64,000 nucleotides of DNA, from NCBI GenBank assembly GCA_943324745.2, contig CALPMT020000013.1:1-64000 (forward strand). The letters run 5' to 3'. Shown one piece after another: positions 9,601 to 18,636 of this stretch. Position numbers and translations under genes: made by a program. Numbering within the stretch: the stretch's first letter is position 1; every line of letters begins with the position of its first letter. The notes under the pieces were generated by a model. That model was given only the letters and a program-made list of their open reading frames with translations, was not told where the DNA came from and ran no database searches. The stretch comes from Chitinophaga pinensis. Lineage in GTDB: Bacteria > Bacteroidota > Bacteroidia > Flavobacteriales_D > Crocinitomicaceae.

Positions 9601-11536
9601 TGTAACTAAATATGTCGATACTGATCCACTAGTACAAGGATCCTATTATGCGGAGCAATCTGAAGGTTTTTGCGCGAGTACTTCACGTTTACAAGTAGAT
9701 GTAAATGTCATTACGCTAACTGCCCCTGTGGTTGGTAAAATAACACAACCAGATTGTAAAAATGATAATGGTGTAGTTATTTTAAGGCTTCCAAGTGCTG
9801 GTGATTGGGAAATTACCGCGTCTCCAGTAGTTGGTGCTCCTATTATAATGACAAAAACAGTAACAGTGAATCCTTTTGATGCCGAAATTAAATTAGCACC
9901 AGAAACGTATACGATTATCTGTAAAGATGTCATAAATGGTTGTGTTTCTCCATCACTTGCGAATGTTGCGATAAATCCTTCTCCGAAAAAAGAGGCAACT
10001 CCAGTGTTGGATACTGATGGAAATTATTGTGCTTCTAAAACCTATGTGTTGGATCAGGTTAAATTTAATCCTGCAGGTACTATGAAATATTTTAGTGCGG
10101 ATAGTACCATCGAATATGCAGGTAATACACCAATTTTACCAAACACAAACTACAAATTTGTGTATTTTAATGGTCAATGTGCAAGTCCAAAAGCATTAAC
10201 GACACAAATTACGATGGACGCCGGACCAACTATGATGCCTAACGATATTAATATTTCGGATCAATTAATTTGTGCTGCGAAAAAACCAACATTTGATTCA
10301 TTAGTAAGTGCTATGTTTAATAAGATTAAGCAACAGACATCTATCCCAGTACCTGCAGGATATAAAGTGGTTTTTGCATTAGATCCTTCAGGAAATCCGA
10401 TTGTGAATAATACATTTGCTGTAGGAACATTAAATGGAAACACGCAAACGATTTACTATAACATTGAGAATGATAAAGGATGTCAAAACACTCAATTTTC
10501 AAAACTTGAATATAAAATCAATGAGGGGCCAAAAGACTTGACGTTGAAAAGCGGTATAAATTACTTCTGTGAAAGTAAAAATCCTACCGTGGCTGATTTA
10601 GCATCTACTAAAACAAGTACAGGAGCTGGAACATTAACTTGGTATTCTACTCAAACTGGTAATGCAGCATTTAAAGATACTGATCCTTTAATTAGTGGTT
10701 TATATTTTGCTTCATTAACTGAAAATCCTGGGTGTGAAAGTGTATCGCGTCAACAAGTAAATGTATCGATTGTAACGTTTGGTCAAACGACTTTAGATGC
10801 AGGAAACAGTTATGTGTTTTGTCAAAATTCTACGAATAAAGTAGCGGATTTACCTTCTAAATCAACTACGCTGACTCCATTGGTTTGGTCCATTGATGGT
10901 AATACTCAGTTAGCTACAAATACTTTAATTCAAGGGACCTATACTGCTTCAGAGACACAAAATGATTGTGTGAGTGATAAAGGTCAACAAGTGCTTGTTA
11001 CATTGCAGAAACCTGTGATTTCAATCATCCCAAAGAAATTACCTGTGTGTGGGGCAGCTAGTGGAAAGCTTGGAATATTAGGTGAAAATTCAACCTATAC
11101 CTATGTATGGTTTAAAAATGGCGTTCAATTATCAGAAACAGGAGCTACAATTGAAGGTATAAAAGATGATAAAACTATTAAATACAATGTGAAAGTTACA
11201 GACACAAAAGGGTGTTGGGATACCACACATTATTTCTTCTCAGATTGTGAACCATCATTACCACCTCAAATAATCACTCCGAATGGTGACAAAAAAAATG
11301 ATACATTTGTATTACATTATGCTGGGAAATATCCTAATTGTAAGTTAACGATTTACAATCGTTGGGGAGCTTTGGTGTATGAAAGTGAAATGCCATATAA
11401 AGATGATTGGGATGGAAAACCAAATGTTGGGGCTACTTTAGGCTCTAGTGTTTTACCTGCTTCCACTTATTTTTTCATGATTGATAAAGGAGATGGAACA
11501 GATCCTGATTCAGGTTTTGTTGAATTAGTTAAATAA
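6689..11536 (+). CDS. Large type IX-secreted surface protein (gliding-type C-terminal domain)
   Basis: A 1615-residue secreted protein, probably an adhesin on the cell surface. A signal peptide (about 1-24, ending at FSQ) is followed by an N-terminal module of about 200 residues, then many Ig-like/SprB-like repeats with paired Cys and the phrase xWYxxxG or xIQWQxSxxG. The last 90 residues form the type B sorting signal of the type IX secretion system: ITPNGDKKNDTF, LTIYNRWGALVY and STYFFMI. It heads a cluster with a PorP/SprF protein and an OmpA-like protein, an arrangement seen for SprB-like adhesins and their secretion helpers. Ligand unknown. Confidence 0.9.
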   Translation: MKIIFNKLLFFLSVILVNTHIFSQTKVDLFTGWSGSSTADHVVWQPAFEDGTGWYGAVYTQQQMTNTGAISGQNVLSNLRWNIQYDNQGSGTTRTFDNVNIYLYESTTAYFPNPNKPTLPVGAVKVFSGTLKFKIPSSSSTVCENFVKFDTDFTYSGTKSLVVYVEKTTAQTQPTNVYFAILEDPDVSHIRNVGSYKGNNTSDYANTKKYKYAQIKFNDDITTTCNGSIVPICNTTISFPTASVCKGVLTNPKPTINDGSSGKFTSTNGLVFKDDATGEIDLAASTPGDYAVTFTVTSKPTCKPVTSIKIFDKPSAPTLGTITQPKCSSPTGSVVLSGLPAGNWVITSNPATSGSPVSNSGASYTFTGLAKNTTYKFTVADANGCTSDPTGDVVMLDVPGLPTITGATTICEGATLQLSATNTKKSWASNPNTIANIDNSGLLTSLKPGSVTITYTDVADCQATTTIIIDTLAKAGTAVAETANFCEVNSTKIKLQGYNGKIQWQTSIDGISNWTNSGGLVTSYLTTPSLSAGKYYYRALVSSGVCSATDISNPITITVSELPVAGSATATPSAICSGGQSTITLANYKGTIQWQESTTGTTGTWVNASGATATTASFTTPVLNSPLTEMYYKAVVSSGTCTALESLPVKVTINPNITAAVTVTSNPPLTISTTNDILKTCPDNSVAFTADTNSGLQNVTYQWYKNNSIIQDETKNTYATISLNDGDIISVKVTANGTCVLGSPVTSKPIIVKIPTNPLLTLLTKTKTSQCGLSDGTIISTQVSSGTLTWYSKGSIVPINSHLNLPYTISGLKADNYHLVFNDGLCEFFRDLSISDPGAPADPVLTYLNDTVCENNNFTLTATATFTPATGNEKFVWKKDNVDLSVTNNSYPDKADITTLGNENHTYSVYVVDNGCKSASDQVTLTFIYTPKPSILNTTQTFCASDSKKITDLTAKLLTPIKKITWYDLSGVTKYVDTDPLVQGSYYAEQSEGFCASTSRLQVDVNVITLTAPVVGKITQPDCKNDNGVVILRLPSAGDWEITASPVVGAPIIMTKTVTVNPFDAEIKLAPETYTIICKDVINGCVSPSLANVAINPSPKKEATPVLDTDGNYCASKTYVLDQVKFNPAGTMKYFSADSTIEYAGNTPILPNTNYKFVYFNGQCASPKALTTQITMDAGPTMMPNDINISDQLICAAKKPTFDSLVSAMFNKIKQQTSIPVPAGYKVVFALDPSGNPIVNNTFAVGTLNGNTQTIYYNIENDKGCQNTQFSKLEYKINEGPKDLTLKSGINYFCESKNPTVADLASTKTSTGAGTLTWYSTQTGNAAFKDTDPLISGLYFASLTENPGCESVSRQQVNVSIVTFGQTTLDAGNSYVFCQNSTNKVADLPSKSTTLTPLVWSIDGNTQLATNTLIQGTYTASETQNDCVSDKGQQVLVTLQKPVISIIPKKLPVCGAASGKLGILGENSTYTYVWFKNGVQLSETGATIEGIKDDKTIKYNVKVTDTKGCWDTTHYFFSDCEPSLPPQIITPNGDKKNDTFVLHYAGKYPNCKLTIYNRWGALVYESEMPYKDDWDGKPNVGATLGSSVLPASTYFFMIDKGDGTDPDSGFVELVK

Positions 11537-11554
11537 GAAAGTAACACAGAATAA

Positions 11555-12472
11555 ATGATAGTCTCAAAATTAAAGTATCAACTTGGTGTATTATTACTAG
11601 TGTTTATAACTAGTAATCAACTGTTCGCACAACAAGATGCACAAGCGAGTATGTATATGTTTAATCCACTACAATTTAATCCAGGGTATACTGGAAGTAG
11701 GGGTGCATTAAATGCTACTTTGGTTAATCGTGCACAATGGATTGGCGTTAGCGGCGCGCCTATTACACAATTTGTATCAATTCACGCGCCGATTGCACGT
11801 AAAGCTATTGGTATAGGAGCTCACTTATCCAATGACAAAATAGGGGCAAAATTAAACACCTCAATATTTGCTGATGTTGCTTATTCAATGCCTTTAGGGA
11901 CTGGAAAAAGGTTGAATTTTGGAGCCAGTGCAGGAGTAGATATGTATAATTTTGATTTTACGAACTTAAATCCGAATGACCCTACCGATGTTAATTATTT
12001 GGTAAAGAATGGAAAAGTAGCATTCAATTCTGGAATCGGTTTATATTTTCACGCGAAACGTTTTTATGCAGGGGCAAGTATTCCGCGTTTGATGAAAGCT
12101 AGCTGGAATAATGTAGATTTAGCAGTACAACACATTTTTTTAAATGTTGGTTATGTTCATCCTATTAATACAGTGACTGATTTAAAAATGAGTTCGTTGG
12201 TTAAAATTGTTCAAAATGCGCCAGTTACAGCTGAATTAAATGCCAATTTGTTTTTTTATAAAAAATTCTGGGTAGGTGCGATGTATCGTTACAACGAATC
12301 TTTTGGTGTGAATATGGCTATTCAATTTCAAGAGAAGTGGATGTTTGGTTACTCATTCGATTATGTCTATAATACATTGCGAAAAACGAGTAATATGGGA
12401 ACACATGAGGTGATGCTTACTTATGATATGAATGGTAGAAGATCTATTTATGCATCTCCAAGATATTTTTAA
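11555..12472 (+). CDS. PorP/SprF family type IX secretion membrane protein
   Basis: Outer-membrane beta-barrel protein (305 aa) of the PorP/SprF family. A signal peptide ends at LFAQ (about 26). It is followed by the family hallmark QDAQASMYMFNPLQFNPGYTGSRG and by amphipathic strands with alternating aromatic residues up to the C-terminal RYF. In Flavobacterium, SprF is needed for secretion and attachment of the adhesin SprB. Such genes usually sit directly after a gene for a type B C-terminal-domain substrate, as here (18 bp gap), so this one probably serves the 6689 protein. The 5-bp gap to the next gene indicates an operon. Confidence 0.9.
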   Translation: MIVSKLKYQLGVLLLVFITSNQLFAQQDAQASMYMFNPLQFNPGYTGSRGALNATLVNRAQWIGVSGAPITQFVSIHAPIARKAIGIGAHLSNDKIGAKLNTSIFADVAYSMPLGTGKRLNFGASAGVDMYNFDFTNLNPNDPTDVNYLVKNGKVAFNSGIGLYFHAKRFYAGASIPRLMKASWNNVDLAVQHIFLNVGYVHPINTVTDLKMSSLVKIVQNAPVTAELNANLFFYKKFWVGAMYRYNESFGVNMAIQFQEKWMFGYSFDYVYNTLRKTSNMGTHEVMLTYDMNGRRSIYASPRYF

Positions 12473-12477
12473 AGACA

Positions 12478-14676
12478 ATGAAATTCTATAAATCAATAAA
12501 ACAAAATTCCGTGAAATTAGTTGACCACACAATGAAATTAAGTTTAACTGTTTTTTTATTAATACTCGTTTGTACTTTTTCTTTTGGACAGGAGAAAAAA
12601 GTTGCGTTTGCTGAGAAATATTACAATGCACATAGATATTCAGAAGCAAGTGAGATTTATCTTGAATTAATAAATAAAGATAAATTGGATGCTCAATCTC
12701 ATGCAGATGTTTACCGAAATGCTGCAGATGCTTGTATTAAATCGAAAAAATACAATGAAGCTAATGATATTCTTTCCTACCTAAGTGGAACGGATCAGTT
12801 TACATTTGATGATGGATATAAATTGATCAAACTTTTAATATACATGAATAAGGCTTTTGATGCTCAAGCTATTTACCAACATGCTGTGATAGCATCAAGT
12901 ATAGATTCTAGAAAACCTTCTCTCGACTTGTATTTTGACACTTCACGTAATTTTTTAGATAGCTTAAAACGAGATACCTCTATGTTTTCTGTTTCTTTAG
13001 CGACCTTCAATTCAAATAAAGGTGATTTTTCTCCTGCTTTTCACCCAAAAGGAATTGCATTTACATCTAATCGTAATAATGCAATGGAAACTCCTTGGGC
13101 TGTTCAGAATTCAGCGTTTTTGGAACAATATATTTACGATAAGTCAACCACGAAGGTTCAAAAAATTAAAGGAATTAAAGGAAAAAAACACGATGGTGTT
13201 GCTTACTATGATAGTATAGATGCGATTTGGTATTACACCAAAAATTTGAAAGCCAAAAAGAACGTTCCGCTTACAACTGTTGGAATTTTTATGTATGATG
13301 CTACAACCAAAATAGAAACTCCTTTTGCGTATAATAATGAAAGTGTTTTTGTAGGGCATCCTGTATTATCCAAAGATAGACAAGTACTTTGGTTTGCATC
13401 TAACCGCGAAGGTGGATTTGGCGGAATGGATATTTGGCGTTCCGTTAAAACAGCTGACGGTTGGGCAGAACCAATTAATGCTGGTAGTCTTGTGAATTCT
13501 ATAGGAGATGAAATGTTCCCTTTCGAATCAACTGGAAAATTATATTTTGCGAGTAATGGTCATCCAGGACTTGGAGGATTAGATATTTTCAAAGCTGAGT
13601 TAATTGGACAAGATGTTCAAAAAGTTGTGAATGGAGGATGTAACTTAAATAGTCACGCGGATGATTTTTCATTAATTGTTGATGCCGCAGATTCATCGGG
13701 GTATTTTTCTAGTAATCGTGGTGATTTTATAGATCGTATTTATAATGTGACATTTATTAAACCTGTTATAATCAATGATACAATATTTGTGAAATTCAAA
13801 CAGGATTCAATTGCTGATATTTTAGTTGAGGTGTTGGATTCTGCTGGTAATGTTATTTTTGCTGGTAAAACGAATGAATCAGGTGAATTAATATTTAAAG
13901 CATTACCTGATGTAGTATACAAAGTAAGAACTAAACATCCTGATTTAGTTGATGCAGAGTTTGATTTCAATGCGATTGGAATTACTCCTGGTGATACATT
14001 ATCCAAAGATCTTGGTCTACGAAATAAACAAGTTACTTGGGCTGGTGTAGTTACTGAAAAAGAAACACAACAAAAATTAGAAGGTGCTGAGTTAAGTATT
14101 AAAAATCTTAAAACAGGTGTGATAACAGCAGCGTTGTCAGGTAAAGATGGTATCATCAATGTTGATTTACCTCCAGGTGATTATCAAGTGACAGCATCTT
14201 TGTTTGGTCATGACCCAAAAACATTTAAAATAAATGCTGAAAAAGGACAGAAAGAGCTTAAAAAAGATATTGAATTATCTAAAACTGGAAAAAATGTTGC
14301 TGTTAAGTTAGATAACATTGTTTATGAGTACAATAAATATACGTTAAGTGGTATTGGTAGGTCTGAATTAGATACGTTGGTTTTATTCCTAAAAGAAAAC
14401 AAAGATGTTACAGTTGAAGTTAGTTCACATACTGATAGTAGAGGTAAAGCAGATTACAACATGAATTTATCGAAACTTCGTAGTCAAAGTTGTGTGAATT
14501 ATTTAGTTACTAAGGGAATTTCTAGAGCTAAACTGAACGTTAAAAATTACGGTGAAACCGAATTGCTAAACCAATGTGCCGATGGTGTAGAGTGTACTGA
14601 AGAATTACATCAGATCAACCGTCGTACTGAGTTTGTCTTAATATTTCCTGAAGATGATAAGGAAGTAAAAAAATAG
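12478..14676 (+). CDS. TPR / beta-propeller / OmpA-domain periplasmic protein (PorE-like)
   Basis: A 732-residue envelope protein with the domain order of PorE-type proteins of type IX secretion. A signal sequence at about 19-38 is followed by TPR-like helices (about 40-135), PD40/WD40-like propeller blades (about 165-420, with GGFGGMDIWR and GLGGLDIFKA), two carboxypeptidase-regulatory/CNA-B-like modules (about 430-605), and a C-terminal OmpA domain binding peptidoglycan (SSHTDSRG, NLSKLRSQ, NRRTEF). It probably ties the adhesin/SprF machinery to the cell wall. The annotated start gives an 18-residue extension before a second Met (codon at 12532) that would give a more normal signal peptide. 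It ends in a strong terminator. Confidence 0.88.
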   Translation: MKFYKSIKQNSVKLVDHTMKLSLTVFLLILVCTFSFGQEKKVAFAEKYYNAHRYSEASEIYLELINKDKLDAQSHADVYRNAADACIKSKKYNEANDILSYLSGTDQFTFDDGYKLIKLLIYMNKAFDAQAIYQHAVIASSIDSRKPSLDLYFDTSRNFLDSLKRDTSMFSVSLATFNSNKGDFSPAFHPKGIAFTSNRNNAMETPWAVQNSAFLEQYIYDKSTTKVQKIKGIKGKKHDGVAYYDSIDAIWYYTKNLKAKKNVPLTTVGIFMYDATTKIETPFAYNNESVFVGHPVLSKDRQVLWFASNREGGFGGMDIWRSVKTADGWAEPINAGSLVNSIGDEMFPFESTGKLYFASNGHPGLGGLDIFKAELIGQDVQKVVNGGCNLNSHADDFSLIVDAADSSGYFSSNRGDFIDRIYNVTFIKPVIINDTIFVKFKQDSIADILVEVLDSAGNVIFAGKTNESGELIFKALPDVVYKVRTKHPDLVDAEFDFNAIGITPGDTLSKDLGLRNKQVTWAGVVTEKETQQKLEGAELSIKNLKTGVITAALSGKDGIINVDLPPGDYQVTASLFGHDPKTFKINAEKGQKELKKDIELSKTGKNVAVKLDNIVYEYNKYTLSGIGRSELDTLVLFLKENKDVTVEVSSHTDSRGKADYNMNLSKLRSQSCVNYLVTKGISRAKLNVKNYGETELLNQCADGVECTEELHQINRRTEFVLIFPEDDKEVKK

Positions 14677-14693
14677 ATTTTCATGAAGTCAAT

Positions 14694-14731
14694 AAAATAG
14701 CCTGTGGATTTTCCTCAGGCTATTTTGTTTT
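14694..14731 (+). terminator. Rho-independent terminator after the secretion operon
   Basis: AAAATAGCCTG (14694-14704) pairs perfectly with CAGGCTATTTT (14716-14726) and is followed by gtttt. It overlaps the -33 region of the next promoter. Confidence 0.9.
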
Positions 14732-14753
14732 AAAGATATTCCTAGTATATTTG
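14724..14753 (+). promoter_or_regulatory. Promoter of the SAM riboswitch-metH operon
   Basis: TTTG (14724-14727) and TATATTTG (14746-14753) with an 18-bp spacer fit the Bacteroidota promoter consensus. Transcription would begin near 14760, just before the riboswitch P1 stem. Confidence 0.7.
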
Positions 14754-14772
14754 CAAAAGTTCATTGTTTCAT

Positions 14773-14898
14773 AATACTTATACAGAAAGGTGGAGGGACT
14801 GGCCCTATGATACCTTGGCAACCTACTTACTAGTAAGGTGCCAATTCCTATTTGCATGTGCAGAAAAGATAAGTGACTTCAACTTCCGTATAAGTATT
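14773..14898 (+). promoter_or_regulatory. SAM-I (S-box) riboswitch
   Basis: The P1 stem is a perfect 11-bp pair, AATACTTATAC (14773-14783) with GTATAAGTATT (14888-14898). Between them is the S-box core: aggtggagggactggccc, then atga, then ttggcaacc, then ggtgccaattcc, then gaaaagataag. These are the conserved kink-turn, pseudoknot and SAM-binding segments. The aptamer ends 19 nt before the ATG at 14918. No U-rich terminator follows, so control is more likely at translation. When SAM is plentiful, methionine synthase should be reduced. Confidence 0.95.
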
Positions 14899-14917
14899 CC
14901 AACAAAAAAAATAGAAA

Positions 14918-15916
14918 ATGGATATACGCGAAGTATTAAACAAAAGAATTTTAGTCCTAGATGGTGCGATGGGTACCATGATTCAACGACATACATTAAC
15001 AGAAGAAGATTTTAGAAAAGGTTGGTTTGAAAACCATTTATCACCTTTGAAGGGGAATAATGATTTATTGTCGTTAACACGACCAGATATTATCGAGGAA
15101 ATTCATCGTTTATATTATGAAGCAGGTGCGGATATTGCAGAGACAAATACATTTTCTGGAACAACGATTGCACAAGCTGATTATGGTTTGGAGACAGCAG
15201 TATATGATATCAATTTTCATTCTGCTCAAATTGCACGTAAGGTTGCAGACGAATTTACAGTTAAAGAACCAAATAAACCTCGATTTGTAGCGGGTTCAAT
15301 CGGACCAACTAATCGGACCGCCTCTATTTCTCCCGATGTAAATGATCCAGGATATCGAGCAGTGACCTTTGATGATTTGGTTGTTGCGTATACACAACAA
15401 GTGGAGGCGTTAATGGATGGTGGTGTAGATTTACTATTAGTGGAAACTGTATTTGACACCTTGAATGCAAAAGCTGCGTTGTATGCCATCGATGAAGTGT
15501 TTGAAAAAAGAGGAGTTAAAATTCCTATTATGGTTTCTGGTACAATTACCGATGCGAGTGGTAGAACATTAACAGGTCAAACAGCAGAAGCTTTTTTAAT
15601 TTCAATTTCTCATTTACCTTTATTAAGCGTTGGTTTCAATTGTGCGTTGGGTGCTTCAATGATGCGTCCATATTTACAAGTGTTAGCTAAAAATGCTCCT
15701 TTTGCGGTCAGTGCCCATCCTAATGCAGGTTTACCGAATGAATTTGGTAAATACGATGAAACAGCAGAGATGATGGCTGCTCAGATTAAAGAGTTTTTAG
15801 ATGAAAATTTAATAAACATCATTGGTGGATGTTGTGGTACAACGCCAGATCATATTCGCGCAATTGCGAATCTTGCCAAAAACTATCAACCACGTCAAAT
15901 TGATTTAAACTATTAA
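14918..15916 (+). CDS. metH: Methionine synthase, homocysteine-binding half
   Basis: N-terminal, zinc-dependent homocysteine S-methyltransferase module of cobalamin-dependent methionine synthase (332 aa) encoded as a separate protein. It begins with [14 protein letters not shown], and the zinc ligands are seen in VGFNCALGA and [11 protein letters not shown]. Together with the next gene it would transfer a methyl group from methyltetrahydrofolate via cobalamin to homocysteine, giving methionine in the cytoplasm. It follows a SAM-I riboswitch. Its stop codon is separated by one base from the next ATG (TAAGATG), so translation is probably coupled. In most bacteria both halves form one chain; a split form is known in Bacteroidota. 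Confidence 0.95.
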   Translation: MDIREVLNKRILVLDGAMGTMIQRHTLTEEDFRKGWFENHLSPLKGNNDLLSLTRPDIIEEIHRLYYEAGADIAETNTFSGTTIAQADYGLETAVYDINFHSAQIARKVADEFTVKEPNKPRFVAGSIGPTNRTASISPDVNDPGYRAVTFDDLVVAYTQQVEALMDGGVDLLLVETVFDTLNAKAALYAIDEVFEKRGVKIPIMVSGTITDASGRTLTGQTAEAFLISISHLPLLSVGFNCALGASMMRPYLQVLAKNAPFAVSAHPNAGLPNEFGKYDETAEMMAAQIKEFLDENLINIIGGCCGTTPDHIRAIANLAKNYQPRQIDLNY

Positions 15917-15917
15917 G

Positions 15918-18593
15918 ATGAATACGAATTTACCACCTTTAAAATTATCAGGATTAGAACCTTTAGTACTTACGAAAGAAACTAATTTTATCAATATTGG
16001 TGAACGGACAAATGTGACTGGATCTCGAGCATTCTTAAGGATGATCAAAGAAGGACGTTTTGAAGACGCTTTGTCTGTTGCTTTAGAACAAGTTCAAGGA
16101 GGTGCTCAAATCATAGATGTCAATATGGACGAAGGGATGATCGATGGGAAAGCTGCAATGGTTCAATTTTTGAATTTGATTGCTTCTGAACCTGATATTT
16201 CTAGAGTTCCAATTATGATTGACAGTTCCAAATGGGAGATTATTGAAGCTGGATTGAAATGTATCCAAGGGAAAGGGATTGTTAACTCAATTTCTTTGAA
16301 AGAAGGAGAAGCAAATTTTATTGATCAAGCTAAAAAAATCAAACGTTATGGTGCTGCTGTTATTGTAATGGCATTTGACGAAGATGGTCAGGCAGATTCT
16401 TATGAACGCAGAATTGAAATTTGTGAACGTTCGTACCGTGTCTTAGTTGATAAAGTTAATTTTCCTGCACAAGACATTATTTTCGATCCCAATATTTTTC
16501 CTGTAGCAACAGGAATGGAGGAGCATAATAACAATGCAGTAGATTTTTTCAGGGCAACTAAATGGATTCGAACAAATTTACCTGGTGCGCATGTTAGTGG
16601 TGGAGTCTCCAATGTTTCATTTTCTTTCCGAGGAAATGATAAGGTTCGCGAAGCGATGCACTCCGTATTTCTGTACTATGCCATAAAAGAAGGTATGGAT
16701 ATGGGTATTGTGAATCCTACTATGATTGAGATTTATGATAATATCCCAAAAGATTTATTGGAACATGTGGAAGATGTTATCTTGAATCGAAGACAGGACG
16801 CTACGGAACGTTTATTGGAATTTGCAGAAACAGTAAAAGGGGACGCAACAAAAAAAGAAGTTGATTTGTCATGGAGAAACGCACCTGTTCAAGAGCGTTT
16901 GGCACATGCGTTAATTAAAGGGATTGTTGAATTTATAGACGAGGATACCGAAGAGTGTCGTAAATTATATCCACGTCCAATTCAAGTAATTGAAGGTCCA
17001 TTGATGGATGGAATGAATGTAGTTGGAGATTTGTTTGGAAGTGGTAAAATGTTTTTACCTCAGGTTGTAAAATCGGCACGTGTCATGAAAAAAGCAGTTG
17101 CAGTTTTACTTCCATATATAGAATTAGAAAAAGCAGGTACAAGTAGTTCAGCAGGAAAAGTATTGATGGCTACTGTAAAAGGTGATGTTCACGATATTGG
17201 AAAAAATATTGTAGGAGTTGTATTGGGATGTAATAATTATGAGGTCGTTGATTTAGGAGTGATGGTCCCAGCAGAAAAAATTATTGAAGCAGCTATTAAA
17301 GAAAAAGTAGATGTGATTGGTTTAAGTGGATTAATCACACCTTCGTTGGATGAAATGGTACATATGGCTAAAGAAATGCAGCGAGCAGGTTTGACGATAC
17401 CGTTAATGATTGGTGGCGCTACAACTTCTAAAGTACATACAGCAGTTAAAATTGAAGAACATTATACAAATGGTCCGACGATACATGTACTTGATGCGTC
17501 AAGATCGGTAACTGTGGTTGAAAGTTTATTAGGGCAGCGCAAGGAAGCATTTGTCGCAGCAGTAAAAGATGAATATGATACTTTACGTACACATCATGAA
17601 AAGCATCGAAGTGCAAAGCGTTTACTTTCTTTAGAAACAGCTCGAAAAAATAAATTTGAGATAGCATGGAATCAAGAAGATTTGAAAACACCTTCTTTCC
17701 TTGGAAATAAAACCTTACTTAATTATCCTTTAGAAAAGCTTGTTGATTACATTGATTGGACACCGTTTTTTCAGACTTGGGAATTACATGGGAAATACCC
17801 GCAAATTTTAACGGATGAAGTAGTGGGTGTTGAAGCGTCAAAATTATTTGCAGATGCGCAACAGATGTTAAAGCAAATCGTGGATGAAAAGTGGTTGGAA
17901 GCACGTGCGGTCGTAGGTTTGTATCCTGCGAATAGTATAGGTGATGATATTGAGATTTATTCAGACGAATCTAGAGCTACATTGTTGAATATACAACATG
18001 CGCTTCGTCAACAAACAGAGAAAGTTGCAGGAGCTCCAAGTATGTCATTAGCAGATTTCATCGCGCCAAAAGAAACAGGCTTAAAAGATTATATTGGTGG
18101 TTTTGTGGTTACTACAGGGATTGGTTTAGATGAGAAAGTAGCTGAATTTGAATCTGAACATGATGATTATAATTCCATTTTATTAAAAGCACTAGGCGAT
18201 CGTTTGGCGGAGGCATTTTCAGAACATTTACATGAAGTCGTTAGAACAGATTTCTGGGCATATACTGGTCAAGAAAATTTAACAAATGATGATTTGATAA
18301 AGGAAAAATATCAAGGTATTCGACCTGCTCCAGGTTATCCTGCTTGTCCAGATCATACTGAGAAAACCGGTTTGTTTCAATTATTGGATGCAACGAAGGT
18401 TACTGGTGTTACTTTGACCGAAAGTTTAGCAATGTTACCGACCTCTTCTGTAAGTGGATGGTACTTTGCACATCCACAATCAAAATACTTTGGTTTAGGA
18501 AAAATCACCAATGAACAAGTAGAAGATATTGCAAGAAGAAAAGGGAAATCATTTGATGAAATGTCACGTTGGTTAGGAAGTGTAATTCACTAG
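15918..18593 (+). CDS. metH: Methionine synthase, folate/cobalamin/activation part
   Basis: C-terminal three modules of methionine synthase (891 aa). The pterin-binding domain (about 1-280) has [16 protein letters not shown] and [11 protein letters not shown]. The cobalamin module (about 340-560) has the cobalt-ligating His in DVHDIGKN and the downstream IGGATTS. The C-terminal AdoMet-binding activation domain (about 590-891) has [12 protein letters not shown]. It acts with the homocysteine half encoded one base upstream under the same riboswitch. All key motifs look intact. Confidence 0.96.
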   Translation: MNTNLPPLKLSGLEPLVLTKETNFINIGERTNVTGSRAFLRMIKEGRFEDALSVALEQVQGGAQIIDVNMDEGMIDGKAAMVQFLNLIASEPDISRVPIMIDSSKWEIIEAGLKCIQGKGIVNSISLKEGEANFIDQAKKIKRYGAAVIVMAFDEDGQADSYERRIEICERSYRVLVDKVNFPAQDIIFDPNIFPVATGMEEHNNNAVDFFRATKWIRTNLPGAHVSGGVSNVSFSFRGNDKVREAMHSVFLYYAIKEGMDMGIVNPTMIEIYDNIPKDLLEHVEDVILNRRQDATERLLEFAETVKGDATKKEVDLSWRNAPVQERLAHALIKGIVEFIDEDTEECRKLYPRPIQVIEGPLMDGMNVVGDLFGSGKMFLPQVVKSARVMKKAVAVLLPYIELEKAGTSSSAGKVLMATVKGDVHDIGKNIVGVVLGCNNYEVVDLGVMVPAEKIIEAAIKEKVDVIGLSGLITPSLDEMVHMAKEMQRAGLTIPLMIGGATTSKVHTAVKIEEHYTNGPTIHVLDASRSVTVVESLLGQRKEAFVAAVKDEYDTLRTHHEKHRSAKRLLSLETARKNKFEIAWNQEDLKTPSFLGNKTLLNYPLEKLVDYIDWTPFFQTWELHGKYPQILTDEVVGVEASKLFADAQQMLKQIVDEKWLEARAVVGLYPANSIGDDIEIYSDESRATLLNIQHALRQQTEKVAGAPSMSLADFIAPKETGLKDYIGGFVVTTGIGLDEKVAEFESEHDDYNSILLKALGDRLAEAFSEHLHEVVRTDFWAYTGQENLTNDDLIKEKYQGIRPAPGYPACPDHTEKTGLFQLLDATKVTGVTLTESLAMLPTSSVSGWYFAHPQSKYFGLGKITNEQVEDIARRKGKSFDEMSRWLGSVIH

Positions 18594-18636
18594 TTTTTCA
18601 TACCTTTACTTTTCTTTTTTGAGGAATAATAGGTAG

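Noticed and set aside
9646-9933. Antisense open frames of 60-95 codons in the adhesin genes and other long genes
   Set aside because: They are shadows opposite strongly supported reading frames and lack their own motifs or signals.
14764-15015. 83-codon open frame upstream of metH
   Set aside because: It runs across the SAM-I riboswitch and into metH in another frame; the RNA explains the conservation.
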